NCBI GenBank assembly: GCA_039819065.1
Contig: JBCBSS010000047.1
Span: 1-46,857 of the forward strand
DNA: 46,857 bases
DNA from: JBCBSS01 sp039819065
GTDB lineage: Bacteria > Bacteroidota > Bacteroidia > Cytophagales > Cyclobacteriaceae
Direction: 5' to 3'
Shown here: piece by piece, positions 16,907-26,420 of the stretch
How positions within the stretch are numbered: the first letter of the stretch is position 1
Layout: each line of letters starts with the position of its first letter
The notes under the pieces: model-generated
What the model was told of the DNA's origin: nothing
Database searches by the model: none
What the model saw: only the letters and a program-made list of their open reading frames with translations
Program-made: the position numbers and the translations under genes

Positions 16907-18481
16907 ATGATTGATTCGGATAACATATTTCGATACGGCGAAGACCAGTTAACACTAGGCCTTGCTCACCGGTTGTGCCAGGGTAAGCTATCCGGCGTAT
17001 TGACTACAGCGGCGCTTAATGCCTTGGATCGAAGTATTTCTACCGTCAAGAAAATTGTTAATGATCATGAAACGGTCTACGGAATTAATACAGGTTTTGG
17101 GGCAGCGCGGAAGACGAAAATTGAAGATAAAGATATACTTACGCTACAGGCTAATTTACTGAGAAGCCATAGCGTCGGGGTAGGAGAAGATATTCCTGAG
17201 CATACAGCCAGAATGATGCTCATACTCAAAATTCAAGCCTTGGCCAAAGGATATTCAGGTGTTTCACCTGAGCTGTTGGAGCGAATGATCTGGCACCTCG
17301 ACAATAACATTATTCCCTGTGTGCCGAGCCAAGGCTCTGTTGGTGCATCGGGCGATCTGGCACCACTAGCTCATTTATTCCTTCCTTTGATCGGTGAAGG
17401 CTTTGTACTAAAGAACGGTGTAAAACAGAGAACTGAAGATGTACTGAAATTACTTGGTATTGCTCCGCTTACTCTTGGGCCTAAAGAAGGATTAGCACTA
17501 ATCAATGGCACACAGTTTATAGCTGCACATGCTGTAGAAGTTTTGATTCGATTTCAGAACTGTCTTGATCATGCGGATATCATTGGGGCCCTATCACTTG
17601 AGTCACTACAGGGGTCTTGTAAGCCTTTTCAGGCAGAACTGCATCACCTCAGGCCGTTTCTAGGTGGGAAGTATGTGGCCAATCGTTTGCTCAAACTCCT
17701 TACCGGTTCTCAGGTAATGGAAGATCACGAGCACTGTAACGAGGTACAAGACCCTTACTCACTGAGGTGTATGCCCCAGGTGCATGGTGCTTCGCGTGAT
17801 GCATGGCTACATGCCAAGTCCAGGGTAGAATGCGAATTGAATTCTGTTACGGACAACCCGATTATTGTGGCTGACGAAGCCATTAGCGGTGGTAACTTTC
17901 ACGGTCAACCGATCGCACTACCCATTGACTATGTAACATTGGCAGCATCTGAATTGGGCAATATTGCTGACCGTAGAATTTACCTATTGTTAAAAGGACG
18001 AGGGCGTCTGCCTCAACTCTTAATGACGCATACTGGCCTGAATTCTGGCTTCATGATTCTACAGTACACCACTGCAGCACTGGCAAGCGAAAACAAAGGG
18101 CTTTGCTTTCCTTCCAGTGCAGACAGCATCCCCACCTCTTTGGGGCAAGAAGATCATGTGAGCATGGGATCGATAGGTGCACGCAAAGCACTTCAGGTAG
18201 TAGATAATCTCGAGAAAATATTGGGTATCGAATTACTATGCGCTGCCCAGGCTTTCGATTTTCGCGGAGAGTTGAAATCCTCAGTTATTCTAGAAGAAAT
18301 ACACGCGGCTGTACGAGAAAATATTCCATATCACGAAAAGGATGATGTATTCAGCCATTCTATTGAAACCGCCATCGAATTGATAAGAAACAAGTCCTTG
18401 ATTAATCGAACAAAAGCATTTTGCCATGAGCACAATTTTAACCTACCCAACGACGAAGATGAAACATTCGGAATTTTTTAA
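16907..18481 (+). CDS. hutH: Histidine ammonia-lyase
   Basis: The 524-aa enzyme deaminates L-histidine to trans-urocanate, the first step of histidine catabolism. The Ala-Ser-Gly triad that forms the MIO prosthetic group is in GSVGASGDLAPLAH (around residue 147). Other family motifs are YGINTGFGA, the NGTQF segment, the long central helices with ESLQGSCKPF, and QEDHVSMGS. Length is normal. It follows the MarR-GNAT gene by 4 nt, and its end overlaps the hutU start by 23 nt, indicating one transcript. Confidence 0.96.
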   Translation: MIDSDNIFRYGEDQLTLGLAHRLCQGKLSGVLTTAALNALDRSISTVKKIVNDHETVYGINTGFGAARKTKIEDKDILTLQANLLRSHSVGVGEDIPEHTARMMLILKIQALAKGYSGVSPELLERMIWHLDNNIIPCVPSQGSVGASGDLAPLAHLFLPLIGEGFVLKNGVKQRTEDVLKLLGIAPLTLGPKEGLALINGTQFIAAHAVEVLIRFQNCLDHADIIGALSLESLQGSCKPFQAELHHLRPFLGGKYVANRLLKLLTGSQVMEDHEHCNEVQDPYSLRCMPQVHGASRDAWLHAKSRVECELNSVTDNPIIVADEAISGGNFHGQPIALPIDYVTLAASELGNIADRRIYLLLKGRGRLPQLLMTHTGLNSGFMILQYTTAALASENKGLCFPSSADSIPTSLGQEDHVSMGSIGARKALQVVDNLEKILGIELLCAAQAFDFRGELKSSVILEEIHAAVRENIPYHEKDDVFSHSIETAIELIRNKSLINRTKAFCHEHNFNLPNDEDETFGIF

Positions 18482-20129
18482 GCAGTACGCTAGCCATCCA
18501 CATTATCAGGCTCCGACGGGTAAAACGCTCAATGCCAGAACATGGCAAACTGAAGCACCATTACGTATGCTACTCAATAATCTGAATGAAGAAGTAGCAG
18601 AAAACCCTTCGGATCTCATCGTTTACGGAGGTACTGGTCAGGCAGCACGAAATAGGGAGGCACTTGAAAAAATCATTAACTGCCTGCTCGAACTGAAAGA
18701 AGATGAGAGCCTGTTGGTGCAATCGGGGAAAGCGGTAGGAATAGTGCGTACCCACCCGCAAGCACCAAGGGTGCTGATAGCGAATAGCAACTTGGTTCCT
18801 GCTTGGGCCGATTGGGAGCACTTTGAAAACTTCAAAGCCAGAGGACTCACCATGTTTGGTCAAATGACTGCGGGAAGCTGGATATATATTGGGACACAGG
18901 GTATCCTTCAAGGAACGTATGAAACGTTCGCCGCCTGTGGCAGGAAATACTTTGATGGAGACCTCCGTCATAAGCTCCTTGTCACAGGTGGACTTGGAGG
19001 AATGGGCGGAGCTCAACCTTTAGCAGCTACCATGGCGGGCGCTTCCTTTCTTGGAGTGGATATTGATCCTGCCAGAATAGAAAAGCGGCTGGCGACACGT
19101 TACATAGATCGTATGACTTATAGTTACGAAGAAGCCAAGCAGTGGGTGTTGGAAGCGAGGCAAAAAGGGCAAGCCTTGTCCATTGGCCTTGTCGGTGATA
19201 TTGGAGATGTTTTAGAAAAGCTGTTGCAAGATGAAATCGTTCCAGATGTACTGACAGACCAAACATCGGCTCATGACCCTGTAAATGGCTATGTGCCGAA
19301 CGGCTTGTCATTAGAGGAGGCCATTGCATTGAGAGCGAACGACCCCGATCAGTATAAAGTCCGTTCCCTTAAAAGCATGGCTCGTCACGTTGGCTTGATG
19401 CTTCAAATGAAAGATAGAGGAAGTATTGTATTTGATTATGGCAATAACCTGAGAGAATTTGCCCGTCAGGGAGGTGAAAAAAACGCTTTTGATTTTGATG
19501 GTTTTGTTCCCCAGTTCATCAGACCGCTTTTCTGTGAAGGTCAGGGGCCCTTTAGGTGGGTAGCGCTTTCTGGCGACCCTGAGGATATTTACACCACCGA
19601 TCAAGCCTTAAAGGAGGCGTTCCCGGAAAACCATCATCTCATTAACTGGCTGACTGAAGCGAGAGATAAAGTAGCCTTCCAGGGATTGCCTAGTAGAATT
19701 TGCTGGTTAGGAATGGGAGATCGAGAGAAAGCCGGTTTGATTTTTAATCAATTGGTAAGAGATGGTAGAGTTAAAGCACCCATAGTCATCGGTCGAGATC
19801 ATCTCGATTGTGGTTCGGTGGCTTCCCCCAATAGAGAAACAGAAGGTATGAAGGATGGCAGTGATGCCATATCAGACTGGCCATTACTCAATTTAATGGC
19901 CAACACAGGAGGTGGTGCAACATGGGTGTCATTTCACCACGGAGGGGGTGTTGGAATGGGATACTCGCAACATGCAGGAATGGTAGTTTTGGCTGACGGC
20001 ACAGACCGGGCTGAGCAGTGTCTGAAAAGAGTGCTGCACAATGACCCCGCTCTAGGTATTTTTCGCCATGCCGATGCCGGATATGACGAGGCCTTGGCCC
20101 GTCAAAACCAACATGGGCTGAATTTTTAA
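18459..20129 (+). CDS. hutU: Urocanate hydratase
   Basis: The 556-aa product from the ATG at 18459 matches the family length. An upstream in-frame ATG at 18426 would add 11 residues and overlap hutH further. The enzyme hydrates urocanate to 4-imidazolone-5-propionate using tightly bound NAD+. Visible motifs are IVYGGTGQAARN at the N-terminus, GGLGGMGGAQPLAATMAG plus GVDIDPARIEKR for NAD binding, DQTSAHDPVNGYVP, and the RICWLGMGDR segment with a conserved cysteine. HHGGGVGMGYSQHAG lies near the C-terminus. It is the second enzyme of the hut operon. Confidence 0.96.
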   Translation: MKHSEFFKQYASHPHYQAPTGKTLNARTWQTEAPLRMLLNNLNEEVAENPSDLIVYGGTGQAARNREALEKIINCLLELKEDESLLVQSGKAVGIVRTHPQAPRVLIANSNLVPAWADWEHFENFKARGLTMFGQMTAGSWIYIGTQGILQGTYETFAACGRKYFDGDLRHKLLVTGGLGGMGGAQPLAATMAGASFLGVDIDPARIEKRLATRYIDRMTYSYEEAKQWVLEARQKGQALSIGLVGDIGDVLEKLLQDEIVPDVLTDQTSAHDPVNGYVPNGLSLEEAIALRANDPDQYKVRSLKSMARHVGLMLQMKDRGSIVFDYGNNLREFARQGGEKNAFDFDGFVPQFIRPLFCEGQGPFRWVALSGDPEDIYTTDQALKEAFPENHHLINWLTEARDKVAFQGLPSRICWLGMGDREKAGLIFNQLVRDGRVKAPIVIGRDHLDCGSVASPNRETEGMKDGSDAISDWPLLNLMANTGGGATWVSFHHGGGVGMGYSQHAGMVVLADGTDRAEQCLKRVLHNDPALGIFRHADAGYDEALARQNQHGLNF

Positions 20130-20141
20130 TTAGCCAGTGTG

Positions 20142-21386
20142 ATGGAACATCCACTAAAGCTAATCGGCCCATTCCGGCAAATTCTCACGATGAGAGATTT
20201 GCCCTTAAAAGGCGCTCTGCATGATGATGAATTAGAAGTCATTGCAGATGGGGGCATTCTGGAAAGTGAGGGAAGAATTGTTGACATAGGTAACTTCAAT
20301 CATTTGTTAAAACGTAATCCTTCTCAAGTAGAAACACCTATTGGAGTTGATAGTGTCTGTCTACCCGGCCTTGTAGATGCACACACTCACATCTGCTACG
20401 CAGGTTCCAGGGCTGGTGATTACGCCATGCGTTCTGCTGGTAAGACTTACCTTGAAATCGCTCAAGCAGGCGGCGGTATATGGAGTACGGTACAGGCTAC
20501 ACGGTCAGCATCTTCCAATCAATTATTAAATCTGACCAAGGAGCGGGCAAAAAAACTGCTAACATCTGGCATTACAACCGCTGAGGTAAAAAGTGGCTAT
20601 GGCCTAGATGTAAAACAAGAATTGAAGATGTTAAGGGTCATTAACCAACTCAATGATGATTTGGACATCGATCTCATCCCCACTTGCTTGGCGGCACATG
20701 TCCTGCCGAAGGACTTTTCTGGTAATAATGATGATTACCTGACTCACCTAATCGAAGACCTTCTGCCCAAGGTTAAAAAAGAATCCTTGAGCAATAGGGT
20801 GGATATTTTTATAGAAGAAAGCGCCTTCTCTGAGGATCAAGGCATCCGATATTTAAAAGAAGCAAAAGCTTTTGGTTTTGAGATCACCGTCCATGCCGAT
20901 CAGTTTCACACCGGAGGTAGTGAAGCAGCCATAGCGTGCGGAGCTGTGAGTGCCGATCATTTGGAGGCATCCGGAGACCGCGAAATCCAGCTTCTGGCCG
21001 ATAGTGATACTGTTGCAGTTGCACTTCCCGGTGCATCGCTGGGTTTAGGAGAGCACTTTGCACCAGCACGTAAGATATTGGACGCGGATGTAGCATTGGC
21101 TATAGCTTCAGACTGGAACCCCGGTTCTGCCCCTATGGGAGATTTATTGACCCAGGCAGCCCTGCTGGGGATTTATGAGAGACTAACTTATGCCGAAGTA
21201 CTGGCTGGTATAACCTTCCGAGCGGCGGCTGCCTTAAGGCAAGAGGAGGTTGGGCGCTTACGGCAAGGTGCCTTGTGTGATTTGGTTTCCTTTCCCACCT
21301 CGGATTATCGCGATATCCTGTATTACCAGGGCAGTATGAAACCGGAACAGGTATGGAAAAGAGGCAATGAAGTTCGTCGCCATTAA
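20142..21386 (+). CDS. hutI: Imidazolonepropionase
   Basis: The 414-aa amidohydrolase opens the ring of imidazolone propionate to give N-formimino-L-glutamate, the third step of the pathway. The metal-binding HTH is in PGLVDAHTHICYAG (around residue 77). The substrate-loop motif SAGKTYLEIAQAGGGI, then HADQFH, ADHLEAS and the late metal ligand in SDWNPGSAP all fit the family. The start is the ATG at 20142; a GTG precedes it directly. It begins 12 nt after hutU. Confidence 0.95.
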   Translation: MEHPLKLIGPFRQILTMRDLPLKGALHDDELEVIADGGILESEGRIVDIGNFNHLLKRNPSQVETPIGVDSVCLPGLVDAHTHICYAGSRAGDYAMRSAGKTYLEIAQAGGGIWSTVQATRSASSNQLLNLTKERAKKLLTSGITTAEVKSGYGLDVKQELKMLRVINQLNDDLDIDLIPTCLAAHVLPKDFSGNNDDYLTHLIEDLLPKVKKESLSNRVDIFIEESAFSEDQGIRYLKEAKAFGFEITVHADQFHTGGSEAAIACGAVSADHLEASGDREIQLLADSDTVAVALPGASLGLGEHFAPARKILDADVALAIASDWNPGSAPMGDLLTQAALLGIYERLTYAEVLAGITFRAAAALRQEEVGRLRQGALCDLVSFPTSDYRDILYYQGSMKPEQVWKRGNEVRRH

Positions 21387-21439
21387 GCGAGTCAAATCGG
21401 AATAAATAAAGTATATTAACTATATCTTCTCCGTTAGGG

Positions 21440-21455
21440 AAGGGTATAATCCCTT
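21440..21455 (+). other. Small hairpin between hutI and hutG
   Basis: AAGGG / CCCTT arms with a TATAAT loop lie in the 83-nt gap, followed by a short T-rich run. It could attenuate transcription into hutG or be incidental. Confidence 0.3.
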
Positions 21456-21469
21456 TATACTTTTAAAAC

Positions 21470-22450
21470 ATGTATCAACCCACAGATCCACACGTATGGA
21501 ATGGCCGTAACGATGCCCTCGATGGATCGGCTGGGTATCGCTGGCATCACGTCGTACAATGTGTCGACCTTTCCCTAGGCAATCTGGATACACTCATAGA
21601 CGATGGTAAGCCAGTAGCCATTCTTGGATTTTGCAGTGATGAAGGCGTCAAACACAACCAAGGTCGACCAGGTGCTAAAGAAGGCCCCGCAGTCTTCAGG
21701 AAAGTAGCTTCAAACTTGGCCTGGCACGAGACAGAAAGTGAATTACTTATTGATGCTGGGGATGTGATATGCTTGCCCGATGGATTAGAAGAAGCACAAG
21801 CTGTATTGGCTACAAAAGTAGCTAAGCTTATTAACGCTGAGTGCCTTCCGATTGTGATTGGTGGAGGGCATGAGGTAGCTTTTGGTAATTTCATGGGTAT
21901 CTCCCAAGCTTCAGAAAAGAAAACGGGAATCATTAACATCGATGCTCATTTTGATTTAAGGTCGATGACCAGTAGCCCTAGCTCAGGTACGCCATTCTGG
22001 CAAATCTCAGAATGGTGTAAGCAACACAAGGTGCCTTTTGATTATATGTGTATAGGTATCCAAGAGCAAGCGAATACCCAAATTCTTTTTGATCGGGCTG
22101 AGGCACTCGGTGTCAAATATATTCTTGCTGATCAGGTACATGAACAAAGTGTTGATAGAACCATCATAATGATTGATGATTTTATGAGTCGCTGTGATCA
22201 GATCTATCTAACCATCTGTTTGGATGTCTTTGATGCGTCTTGTGCACCGGGAGTAAGTAGCCCTTCGGTAAATGGGCTCTGGTCAGCGCAGGTTTTGCCG
22301 ATAGTGCGTCACTTAGCGCATACCGGAAAGTTGATCTCATGCGACATCGCAGAGCTCAATCCTGCATTTGATATTGATCAACGTACGGCCAAGCTGAGCA
22401 CAAAAATGGCTTACGAATTGGCTAAGGTGTACTGGGCCCATTCAGGCTGA
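21470..22450 (+). CDS. hutG: Formimidoylglutamase (arginase-family hydrolase)
   Basis: The 326-aa ureohydrolase converts N-formimino-L-glutamate to glutamate and formamide, completing histidine breakdown. Binuclear manganese ligands are visible in GGGHEVAFGN (His), NIDAHFDLR (Asp, His, Asp) and CLDVFDAS (Asp, Asp). GVSSPSVNGL is the usual loop after the last ligands. Its place after hutI separates it from agmatinase or arginase. The gene is 83 nt downstream of hutI, and its last 9 nt overlap the convergent GNAT gene. Confidence 0.93.
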   Translation: MYQPTDPHVWNGRNDALDGSAGYRWHHVVQCVDLSLGNLDTLIDDGKPVAILGFCSDEGVKHNQGRPGAKEGPAVFRKVASNLAWHETESELLIDAGDVICLPDGLEEAQAVLATKVAKLINAECLPIVIGGGHEVAFGNFMGISQASEKKTGIINIDAHFDLRSMTSSPSSGTPFWQISEWCKQHKVPFDYMCIGIQEQANTQILFDRAEALGVKYILADQVHEQSVDRTIIMIDDFMSRCDQIYLTICLDVFDASCAPGVSSPSVNGLWSAQVLPIVRHLAHTGKLISCDIAELNPAFDIDQRTAKLSTKMAYELAKVYWAHSG

Positions 22451-22966
22451 GGCATGTTTAACATAAACTACGTGTGGCCAGATTAGGTCATATGTCTTAA
22501 GGTGCTTATCATAGACCTTCAACTTATCCATGCCAATCTTTTCTGCTACACGCTGCGATGGCGCGTTTTTGATATACGTGTGGATATAAAGCTCATCAAG
22601 CCCTAAACGATCAAATCCGTATTGAAGACAGGCACCGGCAGCCTCTGTCGCTATACCCTGATTCCAATAATCTTTGTGTAGCTGGTATCCTATCTCTTGC
22701 ACTATTTCTCCGTCTATTTCCTGATCACTAATGCCGCATTGCCCAATCAGCCGATCATCCTCTTTGTGCACTATCCCCCAAAGCCCATAGTTATTGCGCT
22801 CATAGCTCTTGATGCTCTTTTCTATCCAAAGCTTGATTTCGTCGGCCTGGTAGATAGCCGGATAGAATTCCATGGTTTCGGGGTCTGATAGCACCTTTTC
22901 CAAAGGCTTTACATCATTTACTGTCAAGCATCTCAATGCCAGCCTATTAGTTTCTAAAATAATCAT
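22442..22966 (-). CDS. GNAT acetyltransferase, RimJ/RimL type
   Basis: The 174-aa protein opens with ETNRLALRCLTVNDVKPL, typical of the RimJ/RimL-like Acetyltransf_3 group. It has the core strands GIVHKEDDRLIGQCGI and the acetyl-CoA loop YWNQGIATEAAGACLQYGF. ENxxSxxVxEKxGM-like text appears as NAPSQRVAEKIGM. It transfers an acetyl group to an unknown amine, either a protein N-terminus or a small molecule. It is convergent with hutG, overlapping by 9 nt, and is probably a separate transcription unit. Confidence 0.88.
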   Translation of the reverse strand: MIILETNRLALRCLTVNDVKPLEKVLSDPETMEFYPAIYQADEIKLWIEKSIKSYERNNYGLWGIVHKEDDRLIGQCGISDQEIDGEIVQEIGYQLHKDYWNQGIATEAAGACLQYGFDRLGLDELYIHTYIKNAPSQRVAEKIGMDKLKVYDKHLKTYDLIWPHVVYVKHASA

Positions 22967-23322
22967 AATGAAAGGTAGGTTGTTTTCTCTTTTAGAAATG
23001 TCTCGATCCTAACATGCGATGCAATGGCAATTAGTGCTCCGCCATTCTGATTTAGAATAAAACATCAAAACGTGCGTACCTGTTAATAGGCTTTAGGAAG
23101 TGGTTCTCAAAGGGTATTTACTTTCTAACGTCAATCATTTCAGTTATAATGATTAACAATATGATAATAAGCAGGGAATCGCTTAATTTATACATTAGAA
23201 GGGTTTATCATACACTTAATCGAAAGCATTAAAAAGTTGATCCACAAGGGTTTTCAACGAGACATTAAGACAATATTATTTTATTGATATTGTATATGAA
23301 CCTTAACAGTAGGTAATCAATT
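22967..23322. other. Intergenic region between divergent GNAT and kinase genes
   Basis: About 356 bp, AT-rich, with no convincing ORF, repeat or RNA. It presumably holds two divergent promoters, which I could not define. Confidence 0.5.
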
Positions 23323-25119
23323 ATGCCTGAGATCGTGTCAAGTAGAGAGCAAAATATTTCTCACTCTGAGTATCAAAAATCCATTGATAAGCTTCTGGAA
23401 CAATCCTTCATGATTAGGATCAGGAGTATAGAGTCGGCCACAGAACTTGCCAATGAAGCTTTACGTCAAAGTGAGGAGGTGAATTATATCAGAGGCAAGG
23501 CCTATGCCTACTGCTACCTCGCTTTCTACACGATGATCATTAGTGATTTTACTACCTCTCAAAGGTATGTGAAGCTTGCTGGCGATCTACTAAAGGACCC
23601 GATTGACCGGTCTGCTCTTGCGTTGAATGCTTATACCTTGGGCAGTATCCACTATAAAACCAGTGATTATCATCAAGGCTTAAAGTACTTACTACACGGT
23701 TATCAGTTGTACAAAGCAGATGGAGATATTCAGGGTCAATCCCGCACCTTGAAGGCAGTTGGGTCTCTCTACGAGTTTTTCAAAGACTACGACAGTGCCA
23801 AAGACACCTACCTGAAGTGTGTACGCTTGAGCAAACAGATTGATGACCCAGTGAGCCTTTCTAATGTATATAATCCACTTTCAGGCATATATCTGAGAGA
23901 AAATAACATAAAGGAAGCACTCGAGGTGATAGAATCGAGTATTCAGCTCAAGCAAGAATCGGGTGATATAAGAGGTTTGGCTTTTGCGCTTTATGGAAAA
24001 GGGAAAGTGCTGGCCAGAATGGGGGATTATCACTCGGCTAAGGAGCATTATCTTAAGAGCCTGGAAATCCATCAAGAATCTGGTGAAAAACCCGGTGCCT
24101 CCATGTGCCTGGGTAAACTAGGGGAATTGTACCTTAAGCTCAAGGATTATGATAAGGCGGAAGAATACTTCGAATTAAGCATAAGGGAAGCAGAGGAATC
24201 AAGGCATAATTTGATCATTTACAAGTCCTATGAATCTCTATACAAAATAGCCAAATCTATGGGTGACATGGAAAAGGCGCTCTATTACCTCGAGAAACAT
24301 GTAGAATACAAAACCAACATTATCAATCACGAAACTAATAACGTGATCAAGAGCATCCGCTCCATTTCAGAATTGGAAATGTTGGAACGCGAGGCGCAAC
24401 TGCAAAGAGAGAAAAAGGAGGAGGTAGAAAAGAAGAATGCTGAACTAGATACCTTCGTCTATAAGGTTTCGCATGACTTGAAAGGTCCCGTATCTTCATT
24501 GCTGGGTCTTTTCAATGTGATTGAGTCAGAAATAGTTGATCCTAATGCACTTAAGTATTTTAACTTATACAACGATCAGGCACAGCAGCTACATAAGATA
24601 CTGACCGATCTGATTAATCTTGTCAGGATCAAGCAAGCGAGTGCTAAGCTAGAAGAGATTGATTTTAAAGAGATTATTGAGAATTGTATCTACTCATACA
24701 GGTATATGCCGAGTTATGGGTTGATTAAATTCGATGTCTCAATTGAGGATAACCTGTCTTTCAATTCTGAACCCAGCACCATCCGTTCCATTTTACAGAA
24801 CCTGATAGAAAACGGGATCAAGTATTGCCGAACAGATGTAACACCTTTTGTGAAAGTCAGTGTAGCAGAACACCCCAAAAAAGAAGAGCTCATCATATCG
24901 GTAGAAGACAATGGCATGGGCATCAAAGAAGAATACCAGAAATTCATCTTCGATATGTTCTTCAGGGCCAATGATCGCATTCAAGGCAGTGGGCTAGGAC
25001 TTTATATACTCAAGAAAGGGGTGGAAAAATTGGAAGGACGACTATCATTCGAAAGCAAATACAACGAAGGCACCCGTTTCATCATAGAACTACCACTAAA
25101 CCGACCCTCGGAGATTTAA
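23323..25119 (+). CDS. TPR-containing cytoplasmic histidine kinase
   Basis: The 598-aa protein lacks a signal peptide and membrane segments. Residues about 15-335 form tetratricopeptide repeats (for example ALNAYTLGSIHYKTSDYHQG, YGKGKVLARMGDYHSAKEHY and CLGKLGELYLKLKDYDKAEE). A Glu/Lys-rich coiled coil (~350-378) leads to HisKA, where VSHDLKGPVSSLLG contains the phosphoacceptor H384. The HATPase_c domain has NLIENGIKYC, VEDNGMGI, FDMFFRA and GSGLGLYILKKG. It is a cytosolic sensor kinase whose TPR array probably binds a protein or peptide signal. No response regulator is adjacent. Repeat array 1 starts 13 nt after its stop. Confidence 0.9.
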   Translation: MPEIVSSREQNISHSEYQKSIDKLLEQSFMIRIRSIESATELANEALRQSEEVNYIRGKAYAYCYLAFYTMIISDFTTSQRYVKLAGDLLKDPIDRSALALNAYTLGSIHYKTSDYHQGLKYLLHGYQLYKADGDIQGQSRTLKAVGSLYEFFKDYDSAKDTYLKCVRLSKQIDDPVSLSNVYNPLSGIYLRENNIKEALEVIESSIQLKQESGDIRGLAFALYGKGKVLARMGDYHSAKEHYLKSLEIHQESGEKPGASMCLGKLGELYLKLKDYDKAEEYFELSIREAEESRHNLIIYKSYESLYKIAKSMGDMEKALYYLEKHVEYKTNIINHETNNVIKSIRSISELEMLEREAQLQREKKEEVEKKNAELDTFVYKVSHDLKGPVSSLLGLFNVIESEIVDPNALKYFNLYNDQAQQLHKILTDLINLVRIKQASAKLEEIDFKEIIENCIYSYRYMPSYGLIKFDVSIEDNLSFNSEPSTIRSILQNLIENGIKYCRTDVTPFVKVSVAEHPKKEELIISVEDNGMGIKEEYQKFIFDMFFRANDRIQGSGLGLYILKKGVEKLEGRLSFESKYNEGTRFIIELPLNRPSEI

Positions 25120-25132
25120 CGGGATAGTTTTC

Positions 25133-25580
25133 TGTTATTGCGAGCCTGTCAGTCTACTGACTGAGAGGCACAACGAAGCAATCTAGAGGCTCCAGACAAT
25201 AACAGTTGCTTACCATAGCTATGAGATTACTTCACCCTCCTTCGTCAGGTTCGTAATGACAGAGACTACTCCTGTCATTGCGAGGAAGTATGACGAAGCA
25301 ATCCAGTGGCTATTTCTAAACTGTGATAGTTGCCTTCCATAGCAACTAGATCACTTCTTCCCCTTTCGTCGTCATAGCGATGACAGCAGCATCCTTGTCA
25401 TCGGTAGCCTGTCAGTCTACTGACTGAGAGGTACGACGAAGCAATCTAGAGGCTCCAGAGAGTAACAGTTGTTTTCCATGGCTACGAGATTACTTCGCCC
25501 TTCTTCGTCAGGTTTGTAATGACAGGTTTTATTTCTGTCATTGCCATAAGTACAACGAAGCAATCTCTTGATAAAGAGAG
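25133..25580. repeat. Palindromic repeat array 1 (units A-B-A plus partial)
   Basis: Four related units lie at 25133-25261 (A), 25273-25386 (B), 25396-25525 (A) and 25536-25580 (left arm only). Full units begin near TGTCATTGCGAGGAGGTAC and end TTCGTCAGGTTCGTAATGACA or similar, so each is an imperfect inverted repeat of about 110-130 bp. Both A units here carry an extra 20 bp with the palindrome GTCAGTCTACTGAC. No gene lies within this stretch. Confidence 0.88.
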
Positions 25581-25587
25581 TATTCTT

Positions 25588-25885
25588 TTAATCAATTTCT
25601 TCCGTAAAGAAAAGATCCCGCCAGCTAGGGTTTAGATTGTTAATCAAATTAAGCTTGTTTTGTCTGGAACCACCTTTGATTTGCTTTTCCCGATCGATGG
25701 CTTCATCAATATGTGAGAACCTTTCAAAATACACCAGCTTATCAACATTGTACTTTGCGGTAAATCCGCTGTTTATCTTTTCTTTATGCTCCCAGACTCT
25801 GTTCCTCAGGTCGTTTGTAACTCCTATATAATACTGTGTGGCGTTTGTTGGTGAGTATGTAAATGAAATAATTATGATTGTGCAT
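25588..25885 (-). pseudogene. GIY-YIG nuclease gene disrupted by a 2-nt deletion
   Basis: Read on the minus strand, an ATG at 25885 starts MHNHNYFIYILTNKRHTVLY and then runs out of frame at the TATATA tract near 25824-25831. Restoring two bases gives IGVTNDLRNRVWEHKEKI, and the frame continues to ERFSHIDEAIDREKQIKG and ends NPSWRDLFFTEEID with a stop at 25588-25590. The repaired frame is exactly 99 codons, the normal size of small single-domain GIY-YIG (UvrC N-terminal-like) proteins. The conserved Tyr pair, the Arg of the helix and the Glu of AIDREKQIK are present. It is centred between two repeat arrays of the same design. A sequencing error cannot be excluded. Confidence 0.85.
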
Positions 25886-25941
25886 TAGCAATCAAAATAC
25901 GACTCTTTCATATAATTGATTGTTCAATAGATGACTGTACC

Positions 25942-26346
25942 TGTCATTGCGAGGAGGTACGACGAAGCAATCTAGAGGCTCCATAGAATAACAGTTGTTT
26001 TCCATTGCTACGAGATTACTTCACCCTCCTTCGTCAGGTTCGTAATGACAGGGTCTACTTCTGTCATCACCTGAAAGTATGACCAAGCTATCCTGAAGCT
26101 ATATTTAGATGATAACAATTTCTTTCCATAGCAACTAGGTCACTTCTTCCCTCTTCGTCGTCATAGTGATAACAGCAGCTATTCCTGTCATTGCGAGGAG
26201 GTACGACGAAGCAATCTAGAGGCTCTAGAGAAAAGCAGTTGCTTTCCATAGCTAAGAGATTACTTCACCCTCCTTCGTCGGTTTCGTAATGACAGGGTCT
26301 ATTTCTGTCATTGCCAGAAGTATGATGCAGCAATCTCTTGATAAAC
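25942..26346. repeat. Palindromic repeat array 2 (units A-B-A plus partial)
   Basis: Units lie at 25942-26051 (A), 26062-26175 (B), 26186-26295 (A) and 26306-26346 (partial, ending CAATCTCTTGATAAA as in array 1). Unit order and short spacers (GGGTCTA-TTC, CAGCAGC) match array 1, but the extra 20-bp palindrome is absent. Confidence 0.88.
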
Positions 26347-26420
26347 AGAATCAAAAACCTACCATAAAATATTACCTTCGGTTTATCGTCTTTATAAGCT
26401 GACGCTTAAACCCTTACAAA

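Noticed and set aside
18426..18458. Longer hutU start
   Set aside because: It adds 11 residues that do not resemble the family and only increases overlap with hutH; the ATG at 18459 gives the usual length.
25133..26346. Possible CRISPR array
   Set aside because: Units are 110-130-bp imperfect palindromes of two types with 10-bp spacers, not short identical repeats with unique spacers, and no cas genes are present.
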